A stretch of 64,000 nt of DNA from GCA-003244245 sp963712995. GTDB lineage: Bacteria > Actinomycetota > Actinomycetes > Mycobacteriales > Pseudonocardiaceae. How positions within the stretch are numbered: position 1 is the stretch's first letter; each line of letters begins with the position of its first letter. The stretch lies in the NCBI GenBank assembly GCA_963712995.1, contig CAVQKH010000008.1, positions 1 through 64,000 of the forward strand, written 5' to 3'. Below the pieces are notes generated by a model, which worked only from the letters and a program-made list of their open reading frames with translations, was not told the DNA's origin and did not search any database. The position numbers were made by a program, and so were the translations under genes. Below are positions 1 through 8,331 of this stretch, piece by piece.

Positions 1-87
1 GGCGTCTACGTGGAGGCCTCGCCGCACGCGGTGGACCCAGCCCAGCAGCACACAGCCGAGGACCGGGCCTTCGTGGAGCGGTTGTAG
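1..87 (+). CDS. 3' end of an unidentified gene
   Basis: The window opens inside a reading frame that ends at TAG 85-87 (last residues AFVERL). Only 28 codons are visible, so no family can be named. The same frame stays open immediately after the TAG and runs into the next gene without another stop for 225 codons, with the same GC-rich third positions. The TAG may therefore be a nonsense mutation, or a sequencing error, inside one longer gene rather than a true gene end. Confidence 0.45.
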   Translation, partial: GVYVEASPHAVDPAQQHTAEDRAFVERL

Positions 88-162
88 GAGGTACTCGATG
101 CCAGCCCCGGCCCGAGCCCCCGTCCGAACCAGGTCGGCAGCCTCTACCGCAAGATCACCCGA

Positions 163-762
163 GTGCTGGGGCTGTTGGAGAAACGGGAGCCGCAACGCCT
201 GGACTACCCGAGGTGGTACGCCCGGCTCGACGCCGTCCGTGAGGAGGGCGAGGGCGAACACTTCGCGCTGTTCCGTGCACTGTTCGAGGGCACCCATCCG
301 GCGCTGCTGGGTGGTCAGCACGTCTGGGATCCAGCGAGCCCGGACCATCCGGTGGTCCGGCTCAACCACGCCACCGGCCTGCCGCCCTCCGGTGAGCCCG
401 TACCCGACGAGATCGTGCCGGCGCTGCGACACCTGGCGAACCTGCATTACTGGTCGGTGCGCATGCTGCTGGATCAGTCCTACCGGCGGGGCGGAGGGTT
501 CCACAGCGCGGCGCGCCGACACATGACCGGGCCCCTGAGGTCTCTGGGTACCGCGCTCGCGGGCCTCGGTGAGGGGATGCCCTTCGACGTGTTCGTCGCG
601 GGGTACGCGCCCGGGCGCGACGATGCGGAGAACCTCCTGTTGACCAGGAGCATGGTGCGGCAGGTGGCCATCGCCCAGGAGCGCTATGCGCGCCACCTGC
701 CACCCGACTACGCGCACACCTGCGCGCAGGAGACCCTCTGGGAATTGTCCCTGATGTCGTGA
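163..762 (+). CDS. Unrecognised mostly helical protein, about 199 aa
   Basis: The frame is open from base 88 to TGA 760-762. The only in-frame start between the upstream TAG and the conserved-looking body is GTG 163, which has no clear ribosome binding site. Coding-like codon use already begins at base 88. The protein is rich in Arg, Leu and Ala, looks mainly alpha-helical, and has no signal peptide or membrane segment; I do not recognise a family. An SD-like AGGAGG at 87-92 precedes an ATG at 98, but that ATG is in another frame. The gene lies upstream of a STAND NTPase and could be its partner, or it could be the 3' half of a gene broken by TAG 85-87. Confidence 0.5.
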   Translation: MLGLLEKREPQRLDYPRWYARLDAVREEGEGEHFALFRALFEGTHPALLGGQHVWDPASPDHPVVRLNHATGLPPSGEPVPDEIVPALRHLANLHYWSVRMLLDQSYRRGGGFHSAARRHMTGPLRSLGTALAGLGEGMPFDVFVAGYAPGRDDAENLLLTRSMVRQVAIAQERYARHLPPDYAHTCAQETLWELSLMS

Positions 763-1008
763 CCGCAGGGTCAACAGACGGCTGCGGCTCCGATGTGCGC
801 CAGGTGATGGAAGTTGCCCCCGCCCCACTGAGCTTCTGCGGCCTATGTCGCCGCGCCACGCGTCTTCACGCCAGAACCGGAGCACCGGGGATGCGCCAGG
901 CAACGGCCGGAAGATCCTGGGTGCGGCGGGGCGTGTAACGTGCGGCACACCGGTGCCACCGAGTGAGCTTGGTGGAGTACCGCGACGGCCGCTGATGGCA
1001 TCACCCAG

Positions 1009-3744
1009 TTGCAGGAGGACACGCTGCAGGAGGAGTGGTTGTTCACCGGCCGCCGGGCGGTCTTGGCGCGGATCCTGCGTTGGATTCACGCGGAGGTGCC
1101 CGGCGCCTTCGTGGTGACCGGATCGGCGGGCAGCGGGAAGTCCGCCGTGGTCCAGCGCATCATCGCGCTGTCCAACTCCGCACAGCGACGAGTGTTGCTT
1201 GAGCATGTTCCCCTGGCGCCGACGGACCCGGACCCAGGTGTTGGCGCCATTGAAGCGGGGGTGCACCTGCGGGGCATGGGTGCCCACGACCTCGCCACCG
1301 TGCTGGCGGATCGTCTCAAACTGCCGCCGCCGGAGAGCTGCTGGCGGTTGATCGAGGCAGTGGCGAAGTTGCCCTATCCGCCGATCCTGGTGTTCGACGG
1401 GTTGGATGAGGCGATCCCCGAACAGGCCACCGAGATCGTGACAGACCTGCTGGTCCCACTCAGCGTGTTGGCGACGGTGCTGATCGCGACCCGGCGCCAG
1501 GAGTTCGGGTGGCGCCAGCCGCCCAACCAGGAAGCCACCGTAGGGCTGGCTGAACTGTTCGGCGGGAACACGGTGGTCGTCGATCTGGACTCCGAGCCGA
1601 ACACCAGGAGAGACATCGAGCGGTACCTGACCCGCCGGCTGCGCGCGGCCGGCCAGGCCGATCTCATACCGCGGGTGGCGAAGGTAGTCGCCAAGAAGGC
1701 AGCCGTCCGGCAAGGCGGGTTCCTCTACGCCCGCACCGTGATCTCCCAGATCGTGCGAGGCGTCATCGACGCCCATGCGCAGGGCTGGGAAGAACAGCTC
1801 CCCGCGATGACCGTCGACGCGCTGGAGCACGACCTGTCGAGCAGGCCCAGGGTCCGCGATGGAGTGGCGCTGCCCGGTGCCGCCAAAGACCTACTGCGCG
1901 CGCTCGCGTGGGGGATGGGCCGAGGGCTGCCCAGGCAGGAGATATGGGCGGCCGCGGCCACCGCCCTGAGCCCGGAGGGTGTGGAGTACCGCGCCGACGA
2001 CGTGGACTGGGTGCTTGAGCACTACGAGTGCTACATCGTCGAAGACGAACAGGACGGCGAGACGGTCTGCCGGCTCTCGCACCGCATGTTCGTCGAGCAC
2101 CTCGTGGCGTCCTCACCGGATGTGGCGGGTCGCGCAGCCGGTCAAGCACTGGCCGAAGCCTTGGTCGACCTCGCCGAGCAGCAGACCCAGGATGGCAATG
2201 CGGCGGATCTGTGCAGCCCTTACCTGCGACGTCAGCTGGCCAGGCACGCCACGCACGCAGGCCCCGCCGGGATCGCCGCGCTGCGCAGGCTGGCCGAGGT
2301 CGACCCGGAGTTCTACCTGCCCGGCCTCGCCGCCGCGCTGTGCGACTTCGTCGCCCACCTGCTCACGGTGGGCAGCCGCGAGGCGGCGCTGATGACCACC
2401 CTGCACGCCGTTGACACCTACCGTGCGCTGGTGGATGCGAAACCCGGCACCTACCTGCCGGGTCTGGCGGCCGCGCTGGGCAGCCTCGCGGCTCAACACG
2501 GCGAACGGGGAGACCATGACGTCGCCCTGATCCCCGCCCAGGAGGCGGCCGAGATCTGCCTCCAGTTGACCGAGACCTCCCTCGAGGTCTACTTCACCCA
2601 TCTGGTCATGGCGCTGAAGAACCTCACCTACCACCTCGCGGAACTCGACCGGATCTCCGTTGCGGTCAACGTCTACACCAGCTGCATCGAGATCCTCGCC
2701 GATTCGGCGGCCGCCCGAGATGCGTTGATCATCGAGCGGGCCGAGTTCCACATCAACCACGGTGACCCCGCCACCGGGCTACGCGAGCTGGTCATCCTGC
2801 TGACACTGGACGACGGCCAGACGCCGGAGGCCATCCTGCTGGCCGCACGCAACGTCCTGCGCGCGCTCAGCATCAGGGATCCGGCCACCGTGAGCGAGGT
2901 CTGGCACGAGGTGACCGGGACCGAGCAGCCGGACTGGCTGAACCTCACCCTGGCCCAGATCAGCCTGGTCACCGAGTGGATCGCGGCGCCGAACTGGGCG
3001 GAGTCCAGAGACTTCTTCGCAGCGCATGCCGGGGAGCTGCTGGCCCAGCCAGCGGCTCTGGTGCTCGATGAGCTGGCACTGGTCGCGGCGGCGCGGGTCG
3101 AGCTGCACCGGCATCTGCTCGACGGGGTGCGCGATCTCGGCCTCGACGCCGCCTACCGGCCTCTGCTGCTCAGAGATCTGGTGACGGACTGGATCAAGCT
3201 GGCGGACTGGCAGGACTCCCGATCATTCGCCGAGGAGCACGCCACGGAGCTGCTCACCGGAGATGCCGAAGTCGCGCTGATGCACCTCGGGAATCCCATC
3301 GGCACCCTGGTACACGTCGCACTGCTGCGCCTGGCCCGCCGCGACGGCTTCCGCGCCGCCTACGCCTGCGCGACCGACCGTCAGACGGCCGCCGACCGGA
3401 TGCGCAAGGCGCTCGCCGAGGTGGAACCGGATCCCATCGCCGAGCTCGCCGCGCTGGAGGGACAGGTATTCGGGGAGCGGTTCACCGCTGCCGCGCATCT
3501 GGCGCTGGCCGCATCGCTCATGGGTGAGGTGGTGATCGACAACACCAGGTTGGTCGAACTCGCCGAACAGGCCGATCCTGCCGACCGGCAGCGGGTGGCA
3601 GCCGAGATCGCCGATCTCATCAGCCGGGTCCAGGATCAGGCCGAGCTGGTCAGCGCCCTGCCCGAGATCCTGCTCAGCCCGAACGCCCTGCACGACGGCC
3701 CCGGCGAGACCGCACCCGAGACACGCGCCAGCGGCGAGGGCTGA
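1009..3744 (+). CDS. STAND/NACHT-type P-loop NTPase with helical repeat C-terminus
   Basis: A 911-aa signal-transduction ATPase. The N-terminus begins like other actinobacterial NACHT proteins (FTGRRAVLARIL) and is followed by Walker A GSAGSGKS (about residues 38-45) and Walker B LVFDGLDEA (about 127-135), the order seen in NACHT/STAND modules. A winged-helix-like segment follows, then a long alpha-helical TPR-like region rich in Ala, Leu and Glu that should act as the sensor. No membrane segment is visible. The frame is open from 967, but no ATG or GTG lies before the P-loop region; TTG 1009 is the best start and is weakly supported. Such proteins often act as ligand-triggered immune or regulatory switches. 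Here the effector domain is not recognisable. Proximity to toxin-antitoxin and TIR genes suggests a defence role, which is inference. Confidence 0.8.
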   Translation: MQEDTLQEEWLFTGRRAVLARILRWIHAEVPGAFVVTGSAGSGKSAVVQRIIALSNSAQRRVLLEHVPLAPTDPDPGVGAIEAGVHLRGMGAHDLATVLADRLKLPPPESCWRLIEAVAKLPYPPILVFDGLDEAIPEQATEIVTDLLVPLSVLATVLIATRRQEFGWRQPPNQEATVGLAELFGGNTVVVDLDSEPNTRRDIERYLTRRLRAAGQADLIPRVAKVVAKKAAVRQGGFLYARTVISQIVRGVIDAHAQGWEEQLPAMTVDALEHDLSSRPRVRDGVALPGAAKDLLRALAWGMGRGLPRQEIWAAAATALSPEGVEYRADDVDWVLEHYECYIVEDEQDGETVCRLSHRMFVEHLVASSPDVAGRAAGQALAEALVDLAEQQTQDGNAADLCSPYLRRQLARHATHAGPAGIAALRRLAEVDPEFYLPGLAAALCDFVAHLLTVGSREAALMTTLHAVDTYRALVDAKPGTYLPGLAAALGSLAAQHGERGDHDVALIPAQEAAEICLQLTETSLEVYFTHLVMALKNLTYHLAELDRISVAVNVYTSCIEILADSAAARDALIIERAEFHINHGDPATGLRELVILLTLDDGQTPEAILLAARNVLRALSIRDPATVSEVWHEVTGTEQPDWLNLTLAQISLVTEWIAAPNWAESRDFFAAHAGELLAQPAALVLDELALVAAARVELHRHLLDGVRDLGLDAAYRPLLLRDLVTDWIKLADWQDSRSFAEEHATELLTGDAEVALMHLGNPIGTLVHVALLRLARRDGFRAAYACATDRQTAADRMRKALAEVEPDPIAELAALEGQVFGERFTAAAHLALAASLMGEVVIDNTRLVELAEQADPADRQRVAAEIADLISRVQDQAELVSALPEILLSPNALHDGPGETAPETRASGEG

Positions 3745-3768
3745 GCTGTTACCCGGTTACAGGAGTAG

Positions 3769-4149
3769 TTAGCGGTCCTTCGTCCATTTAGCCAACGTCT
3801 CCGCGATCTTCGGCACGTCCAGCCGGCCAGCGGCGATCGCCACCACGAACGCTTCGGCCTCATCAAGACTCGGCCGTCGTAGATCACGATCATTGAACAC
3901 GGAGAACAAACGGGCGGCCACCCACGCCAGACGTTTGTTGCCGTCCAGCAGAGCATGGTTCCTCGCCAACGAGTGCAGCAAGGCTGCCGCCTTCTCGTGC
4001 AGATCGGGGTAGGCGTCCTGGCCGTAGACGCTCGCTCCAGGCCGCGCTAGCGCCGCTTCCAGCAGACCCCAGTCCCGAACTTCGGGTGCTCGCCCGAGCG
4101 CGGCTCGCGCCGCGGCGAGAAGATCCTCCAGGTCGAGGTACTCGGTCAC
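3769..4149 (-). CDS. doc: Doc-family toxin (Fic fold)
   Basis: A 126-aa protein with the Doc active-site loop HALLDGNKR at residues 65-73 and an upstream helix (EKAAALLHSLARN) typical of death-on-curing toxins. Doc is a Fic-fold kinase that phosphorylates EF-Tu and stops translation. GTG 4149 overlaps the antitoxin stop as GTGA, so the pair is translationally coupled. Length and motif are complete, so the toxin looks functional. The gene converges on the upstream STAND gene with a 24-bp gap. The partner is a ribbon-helix-helix protein rather than the Phd antitoxin of phage P1. Confidence 0.88.
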   Translation of the reverse strand: MTEYLDLEDLLAAARAALGRAPEVRDWGLLEAALARPGASVYGQDAYPDLHEKAAALLHSLARNHALLDGNKRLAWVAARLFSVFNDRDLRRPSLDEAEAFVVAIAAGRLDVPKIAETLAKWTKDR

Positions 4150-4343
4150 TGCGCCAGGCGATCCAGCAGATCGCGGTCTTCATCCACGATGTATCGCAGA
4201 GCCTGTTCTCGCAGCTGCACCCGACGACTGACGTAGACCCGAATCGCCTCCCGCGCGACCTCCTGCATCGAGCGGTTCTCCCGCTTCGCCTGAGCACGCA
4301 GAGCATCGACTTCCTCGTCACTCAGCCGCAGTGTCATCGCCAC
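4146..4343 (-). CDS. Ribbon-helix-helix antitoxin partner of Doc
   Basis: A 65-aa protein starting TLRLSDEEVDALRAQAK, a beta-strand followed by helices typical of CopG/Arc-like ribbon-helix-helix DNA-binding antitoxins. The acidic C-terminal tail (IVDEDRDLLDRLAQ) is the probable toxin-binding part. Two starts are possible, GTG 4343 and an ATG two codons later. It is first in the operon and its stop overlaps the doc start. Direct repeats just upstream fit autoregulation by an RHH repressor. Confidence 0.85.
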   Translation of the reverse strand: MAMTLRLSDEEVDALRAQAKRENRSMQEVAREAIRVYVSRRVQLREQALRYIVDEDRDLLDRLAQ

Positions 4344-4350
4344 CCACAGA

Positions 4351-4367
4351 TGATACCTCGTGATACC
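4351..4367. promoter_or_regulatory. Direct-repeat operator upstream of the RHH-doc operon
   Basis: Two identical heptamers TGATACC start at 4351 and 4361, exactly 10 bp apart. One helical turn is the usual spacing for tandem RHH dimers. The pair lies 8 bp upstream of GTG 4343 of the antitoxin gene, so binding would block transcription of the pair. The role is inferred from spacing and position. Confidence 0.5.
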
Positions 4368-4498
4368 AACAGGTGTCGGCCCTGGATGACAGCCTCGACA
4401 ACACGCCGTGAGCTAGTCGCGGACCCAGTCGCAGCGAGATCACCACGATCTCAAGGGGATCCATTGCGTTGCCGTCGATATTCAGCCACGGTCCTGCT

Positions 4499-5473
4499 AT
4501 GACCTTCGGACTGACCGGACGCGCGGGCCGGTGGATGATCGTGAGTGTGCTCATCGTGCTGGGGGTCGCCGCCTGCGGCGAAACGCCGAGACAGACCGCG
4601 CCCCCAGCCGAGGTGAACACTCCCGGTGCAGCGGCCCAGCGGACGCTCCCGCAGATCGAGGGCCTGGTCGTCTACGACAGCCGCTACGACGTCGCCGAGA
4701 CGGTGCGCCGGCTCTCCGACGGTCTGCGCGCCGCTGGGGGCATGGTGGTCGCAACCGTGGATCATGCGGCGAACGCACGCAAAGTCGGCGCCGAGCTACG
4801 ACCCACCACCGTGATCGTCGGCGGCGTGCCCAGGGCCGGGACACCGCTGATCGCGGCCCGGCAGCAGGCCGGCGTTGTGCTGCCGCAGAAGTATCTCGTC
4901 TGGCAGGACGAGGTGGGCACGGTTCGGCTGGCGTACAACGCCGGCGACTACCTCGCCCAACTCGTCGGTGCCGATGCTGGCGCCGCACGGGCCCTCTCTG
5001 AGGGCTCCGCGCGGTTGGCCGCGGCGGCCACCGGCGCCGAGCGGCCCTCGTCCACCGGGCCCTCCCCGACCGGTGGCGACTACCTGATCACGCTGAGCAG
5101 CAACGCCGATCCGGCCACCACGCTGCGACGGTTGCAGGAGGCGTTGGCCGCCAAGGGCCTCACACCGGCTGCGGTGGTCGACCACGCCAAGGCCGCCGCC
5201 GCGATCGGCACCACACTGCGCCCCACCACGGTGCTGCTGGTCGGCAACCCGGCGGCCGGCACACCGTTTATACAGGCCAACCAGCCGATGGGAATCGACC
5301 TGCCGCTGCGGTTCCTGATCTGGCAGGGCGAGGATGGCACGACCAGGGTCAGCTACCCGGACATCGCCCGGCTGGCGCAGCGCCACGGCATCCCCGCCGA
5401 CAGCCCGCCGGTGACCATAGTCAGCAACGGGGCGGCCGCCTTCGCCTCGGCCGCCGCCGGGCAACCCGGGTAA
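4499..5473 (+). CDS. Lipoprotein with two tandem DUF302 domains
   Basis: ATG 4499 gives a basic start, a hydrophobic stretch and a lipobox ending VAAC, so this is a lipid-anchored extracytoplasmic protein of about 324 aa. After a Pro/Ala linker come two homologous DUF302 units (about residues 37-145 and 185-300). Each contains ETVRRL- or TTLRRL-like, VDHA, LRPTT, AGTP and VLPQKYLVWQDE/IDLPLRFLIWQGE segments in the same order. DUF302 has no settled biochemical function; some members are linked to stress responses. The gene diverges from the RHH-doc operon across about 150 bp. An upstream TTG at 4469 is possible but would spoil the signal peptide. Confidence 0.82.
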   Translation: MTFGLTGRAGRWMIVSVLIVLGVAACGETPRQTAPPAEVNTPGAAAQRTLPQIEGLVVYDSRYDVAETVRRLSDGLRAAGGMVVATVDHAANARKVGAELRPTTVIVGGVPRAGTPLIAARQQAGVVLPQKYLVWQDEVGTVRLAYNAGDYLAQLVGADAGAARALSEGSARLAAAATGAERPSSTGPSPTGGDYLITLSSNADPATTLRRLQEALAAKGLTPAAVVDHAKAAAAIGTTLRPTTVLLVGNPAAGTPFIQANQPMGIDLPLRFLIWQGEDGTTRVSYPDIARLAQRHGIPADSPPVTIVSNGAAAFASAAAGQPG

Positions 5474-5497
5474 TACGACTCCAGCTTCGCCTGCGCG

Positions 5498-5713
5498 GTG
5501 CGAGACCAGCCGATCTGCCGCCCGGTGTTCCCCGGCGCGCAGCACTGGTCGATCTTCACCCGGCTGTGCCAGCAAGCCGGCGCGAAGGGCAACCGGGTAC
5601 CGGATGCCTTCCTCGCGGCCCTGGCGATCGAGTCGGGGTGCGAATGGGTAACCGCCGACCGGGGCTTCGCCCGATTCCCCGGGCTCCGCTGGCGGCATCC
5701 ACTCAGCAACTGA
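5498..5713 (+). pseudogene. C-terminal fragment of a PIN-domain (VapC-like) toxin
   Basis: The 71-aa product ends with segments typical of VapC C-termini: DAFLAALAIESGCEWVTADR and FARFPGLRWRHPL. The third and fourth acidic PIN residues (D of PDAFLA, D of TADR) are present. The N-terminal half, with the first Asp and the Glu, is missing and no antitoxin gene is adjacent. It begins 24 bp after the DUF302 gene and looks like a deletion remnant. Confidence 0.7.
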
Positions 5714-5756
5714 TCAAATGGCCACGCAGCACGAGGCCGGGTCAATCAGGCGATCC

Positions 5757-5914
5757 CCCAGCGCGTATGCCCGTCATCTGGTATGCCAGAAAGTGGATAG
5801 ACATATTCACCCGACACATAGGCCCAGCAAACCCCGCCCCCGATAACGCCCGGATCATGAGGTGATAGCGACCGTTAGACTCACCTGAAATCGGTGCAGA
5901 TCGAAGGGGACATC
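5757..5914 (+). promoter_or_regulatory. 5' region shared by the two XRE paralogues
   Basis: The roughly 150 bp before the XRE gene at 5915 resemble the stretch before its paralogue at 18147. Shared blocks include GTATGCC, a TATTCA segment, GGATCATG/TGATCATG, CGTTAGACTC, GAAATC and the SD-like GATCGAAGGGG/GATCGAAAGGG. This non-coding conservation shows that the duplication included the promoter and helps fix the GTG starts. Confidence 0.45.
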
Positions 5915-7512
5915 GTGGGACCGCGACCAGCACGGCACCGCTACTGCCGCTGCGGAACACATTTAGCCGCCGACAACCCAGGACGCCAGTGCGCCCGCTG
6001 CCAGCACCTCTCGCGGGATAAATTCATCGCCCCACCCCACGTGCCACCTGAGTTCTGGCAGACCGATCAGTTCCGGAACGCCTTCGCCGCCCAACACATC
6101 GGCCGCCTCGCTCGTGCCTATCGCATGCACCCCTATCACCACGCGGTCTATGGCCCAGAGGGCATCTCCCAAGCTCTGCTCGGCCAGTGGCTGGGCCTGC
6201 GCCAACCCCAGATCAGCCGAATCGAGGGCGGCGCACCGATCCGCAACCTGGACACCCTCGTCTATTGGGCACGGGTACTGCGGATTCCAGCAGAACTACT
6301 GTGGTTCAGACTTCCCGACGACAAGCACCAGCTCGCTGCCACGGAACCACAATCACCCGGTGTGCCGCCTGCCTCGGACGTCAGCGACGAGGACGCCGAC
6401 GATCCCGGGCGCGACCCGGTCCTCAGCGCAACCTGGAACCACCGAGGTACCGTCGAGGTGGCAGTCGTGCTGAGCGGTGGTGATGGCCGGGTGAAGCGTC
6501 GTGTGTTCCTGGCTCTGACCGGTCCGGCATTGACCGCTCCCGCGCACCAGTGGTGGTGCACGAGCCCGGGCCGTTGGTGTCCGGGTTGGCCGGGCACCGG
6601 GTGTCGGGCGAGCTGGTCGGCCGGCTGGGCGCCATGGTCACCGAGCTGCGCAGGATGGATGACGTGGCCGGGGGCGGCAGCGTGCTCACCATGGCCCAGC
6701 AGACGTTCGCCTGGGCCGCTGGGCTACTCGACCAGGCGCGATATGACGAGCGCATCGGGCAGAGGCTGCACGTGGTGCTCGCCGAGCTGGGACAGCTGTG
6801 CGGCTGGTCCGCCTATGATGCCGAGTACCACGGGCTCGCGCAGCGCTACTTCGTCGCGGGCCTGCGCGCCGCCCACACTGCCGATGACCGGCCACTGGGC
6901 GCGCACGTGCTGGCGACCATGGCCCACCAGGCAGCCCGCCGTGGACAGCCCGCGGAAGCTGTGACGTTCATCGAGACCGGGCTGGCCGGGACGCGGGGGT
7001 GGGCAACACCAGCCCTGCTCGCCGAACTACACATCCGGCAGGCATACGCCCACGCTACCCTTCACGACACCTCAGCCTGCACCGCCGCAATCTCCCAGGC
7101 TCGCGCCCAGGCCGAGCACCTCAAACCAGGTGACGACCCACCATGGCTGTACTGGCTGGACCCGGCAAACATCGCAATTGGTGCTGGCCGTTGTCTGCTG
7201 CAACTCGGCAGGCCTGACCAAGCGGTCGCCCTGCTGGAAGAGGGCATCGCCCAGCTCAGCGACTCATTTATCCGGGAGCGGCAGATCGATATCACGTATC
7301 TGGCCGATGCGCTTACCCGGCCGGGCAAGCAGCGTGACCTGGACGCCGCTGCTGCGCTGGGCATGCAGTCGATCGACTTGGCCGAGAGCCTGAACTCGAC
7401 CCGGGGAGCCAGCCGTCTCCGTGATCTCTACTACCAGCTCACGCCGCACGCCAAGGTCCCGGCGGTACATGACTTTGTGGAACGAGCGCGGGACTTTGTG
7501 GAGGGCGAGTGA
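5915..7512 (+). pseudogene. Zinc-ribbon/XRE/helical-repeat regulator, copy 1 (one frameshift)
   Basis: GTG 5915, behind AAGGGGA, starts a protein with an N-terminal CRCGTH...CARC zinc-ribbon-like motif. An XRE helix-turn-helix follows (GISQALLGQWLGLRQPQISRI, with a following GGAP loop), then a linker and about 300 residues of TPR-like helices. The frame breaks near 6552: the paralogue at 18147 reads CAGTGGTTGGTG where this copy reads CAGTGGTGGTG, one T fewer. After the shift the second frame runs intact to TGA 7512. With the base restored the protein would be about 530 aa. Its family members probably regulate neighbouring genes. A TIR-WD40 remnant begins 22 bp downstream. It may be a genuine pseudogene or a sequencing error. 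Confidence 0.8.
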
Positions 7513-7534
7513 TGGTGGTCGATAGGGAGCTGCG

Positions 7535-7794
7535 GTGGCCAGAGTCTTCATCAGTTATGCCGCGCGATGACCCGGCGGCCTGGCTCGACGGCGGTGCGCA
7601 GTTGGCCGGAGACGCCAGGCCCGGGGTTGCGCTCGTGAGGGACCGATCGGGTGCTCGGCCTCGACCAGGTCAGCAGGGACCACGCGGTGCAACGCGCCTG
7701 CGCCATCACTCATGGCGGCCTGGATAGTGCCGAATGGGAGCGCCGTATCCCGGACCTGCCCTACCAGGACAGTTGCCCGCCTGGCGGTGGCTGA
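7535..7794 (+). pseudogene. Remnant of a TIR-STAND-WD40 gene (ends only)
   Basis: GTG 7535, behind AGGGAG, encodes VARVFISYAAR and then TGA, matching the TIR start VARVFVSYASK at 10874. The last 40 or so codons read RDHAVQRACAITHG and EWERRIPDLPYQDSC, ending at TGA 7792. They match the 3' end of the other TIR-WD40 gene (RDHATEQACSRTGRG, EWARYIPGLTYQNTC). Everything between, including STAND and WD repeats, is gone. The remnant follows XRE copy 1 by 22 bp, indicating an ancestral XRE-TIR operon. Confidence 0.65.
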
Positions 7795-7849
7795 TCTCAG
7801 ACTGCCATCCCGGTAGCGGAACGACTCGGGCCCATGCTTCAGCAGTCGG

Positions 7850-7855
7850 TATGTT
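7850..7855 (+). promoter_or_regulatory. Probable -10 box, leaderless rnhA
   Basis: TATGTT lies six bases before GTG 7862. This spacing places the transcription start at or next to the start codon, and no Shine-Dalgarno sequence is present, so rnhA is probably leaderless. Confidence 0.4.
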
Positions 7856-7861
7856 TCCGGT

Positions 7862-8320
7862 GTGGCGGACCAGGTAGCCGAGCAGATCGTGGACATCTAC
7901 ACCGACGGTGCGTGTAGCGGCAATCCGGGCCCGGGTGGGTGGGGTGCTGTGCTGCGCTACGGCACGCGCGAGAAGGAGATCTACGGCGGCGAGCCGGCCG
8001 AGACCACCAATAACCGGATGGAACTGATGGCCCCGATCCGGGCGTTGGAAAGCCTGACCCGGCCGGTGGCGGTGCGACTGCACACCGATAGCAAGTACGT
8101 GCTCGACGGGGTCACCAAGTGGCTGCCGCGATGGAAGAGAAACGGTTGGCAGACCTCTGCCAAGCAACCGGTCAAGAACGCCGACCTGTGGCAGCGCCTG
8201 GACGCCGCCGTGCACCGGCATCAGGTGCAGTGGCACTGGGTCAAGGGTCACGCCGGGCACCCGGAAAACGAGCGCGCCGACCAACTGGCCACCCAGGGCC
8301 TGTACGAGGCACGCGCATAG
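7862..8320 (+). CDS. rnhA: Ribonuclease HI
   Basis: A 152-aa enzyme that cleaves the RNA strand of RNA-DNA hybrids. All catalytic acidic residues are visible: D15 (IYTDGACSGN), E54 (NNRMEL), D76 (LHTDSKYV) and D140 (NERADQLA), plus the His of WVKGHAGH. The basic handle (WLPRWKRNGW) is present, as in the E. coli type. Length is normal for the family. The start is GTG 7862 with a close -10 box. It is probably a resident housekeeping gene caught between decayed accessory genes. Confidence 0.93.
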   Translation: MADQVAEQIVDIYTDGACSGNPGPGGWGAVLRYGTREKEIYGGEPAETTNNRMELMAPIRALESLTRPVAVRLHTDSKYVLDGVTKWLPRWKRNGWQTSAKQPVKNADLWQRLDAAVHRHQVQWHWVKGHAGHPENERADQLATQGLYEARA

Positions 8321-8331
8321 CAGCGACCCGG

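Noticed and set aside
98..526. ORF with an excellent SD (AGGAGG) and ATG
   Set aside because: Its product is an Arg/Ser/Thr-rich translation of the frame used by the 163-762 gene, shifted by one. Third-position GC bias supports the other frame.
3746..3768. TGTTACCCGGTTACA near-palindrome as a terminator between convergent genes
   Set aside because: Imperfect, short stem and no T-run on either strand; evidence too thin.
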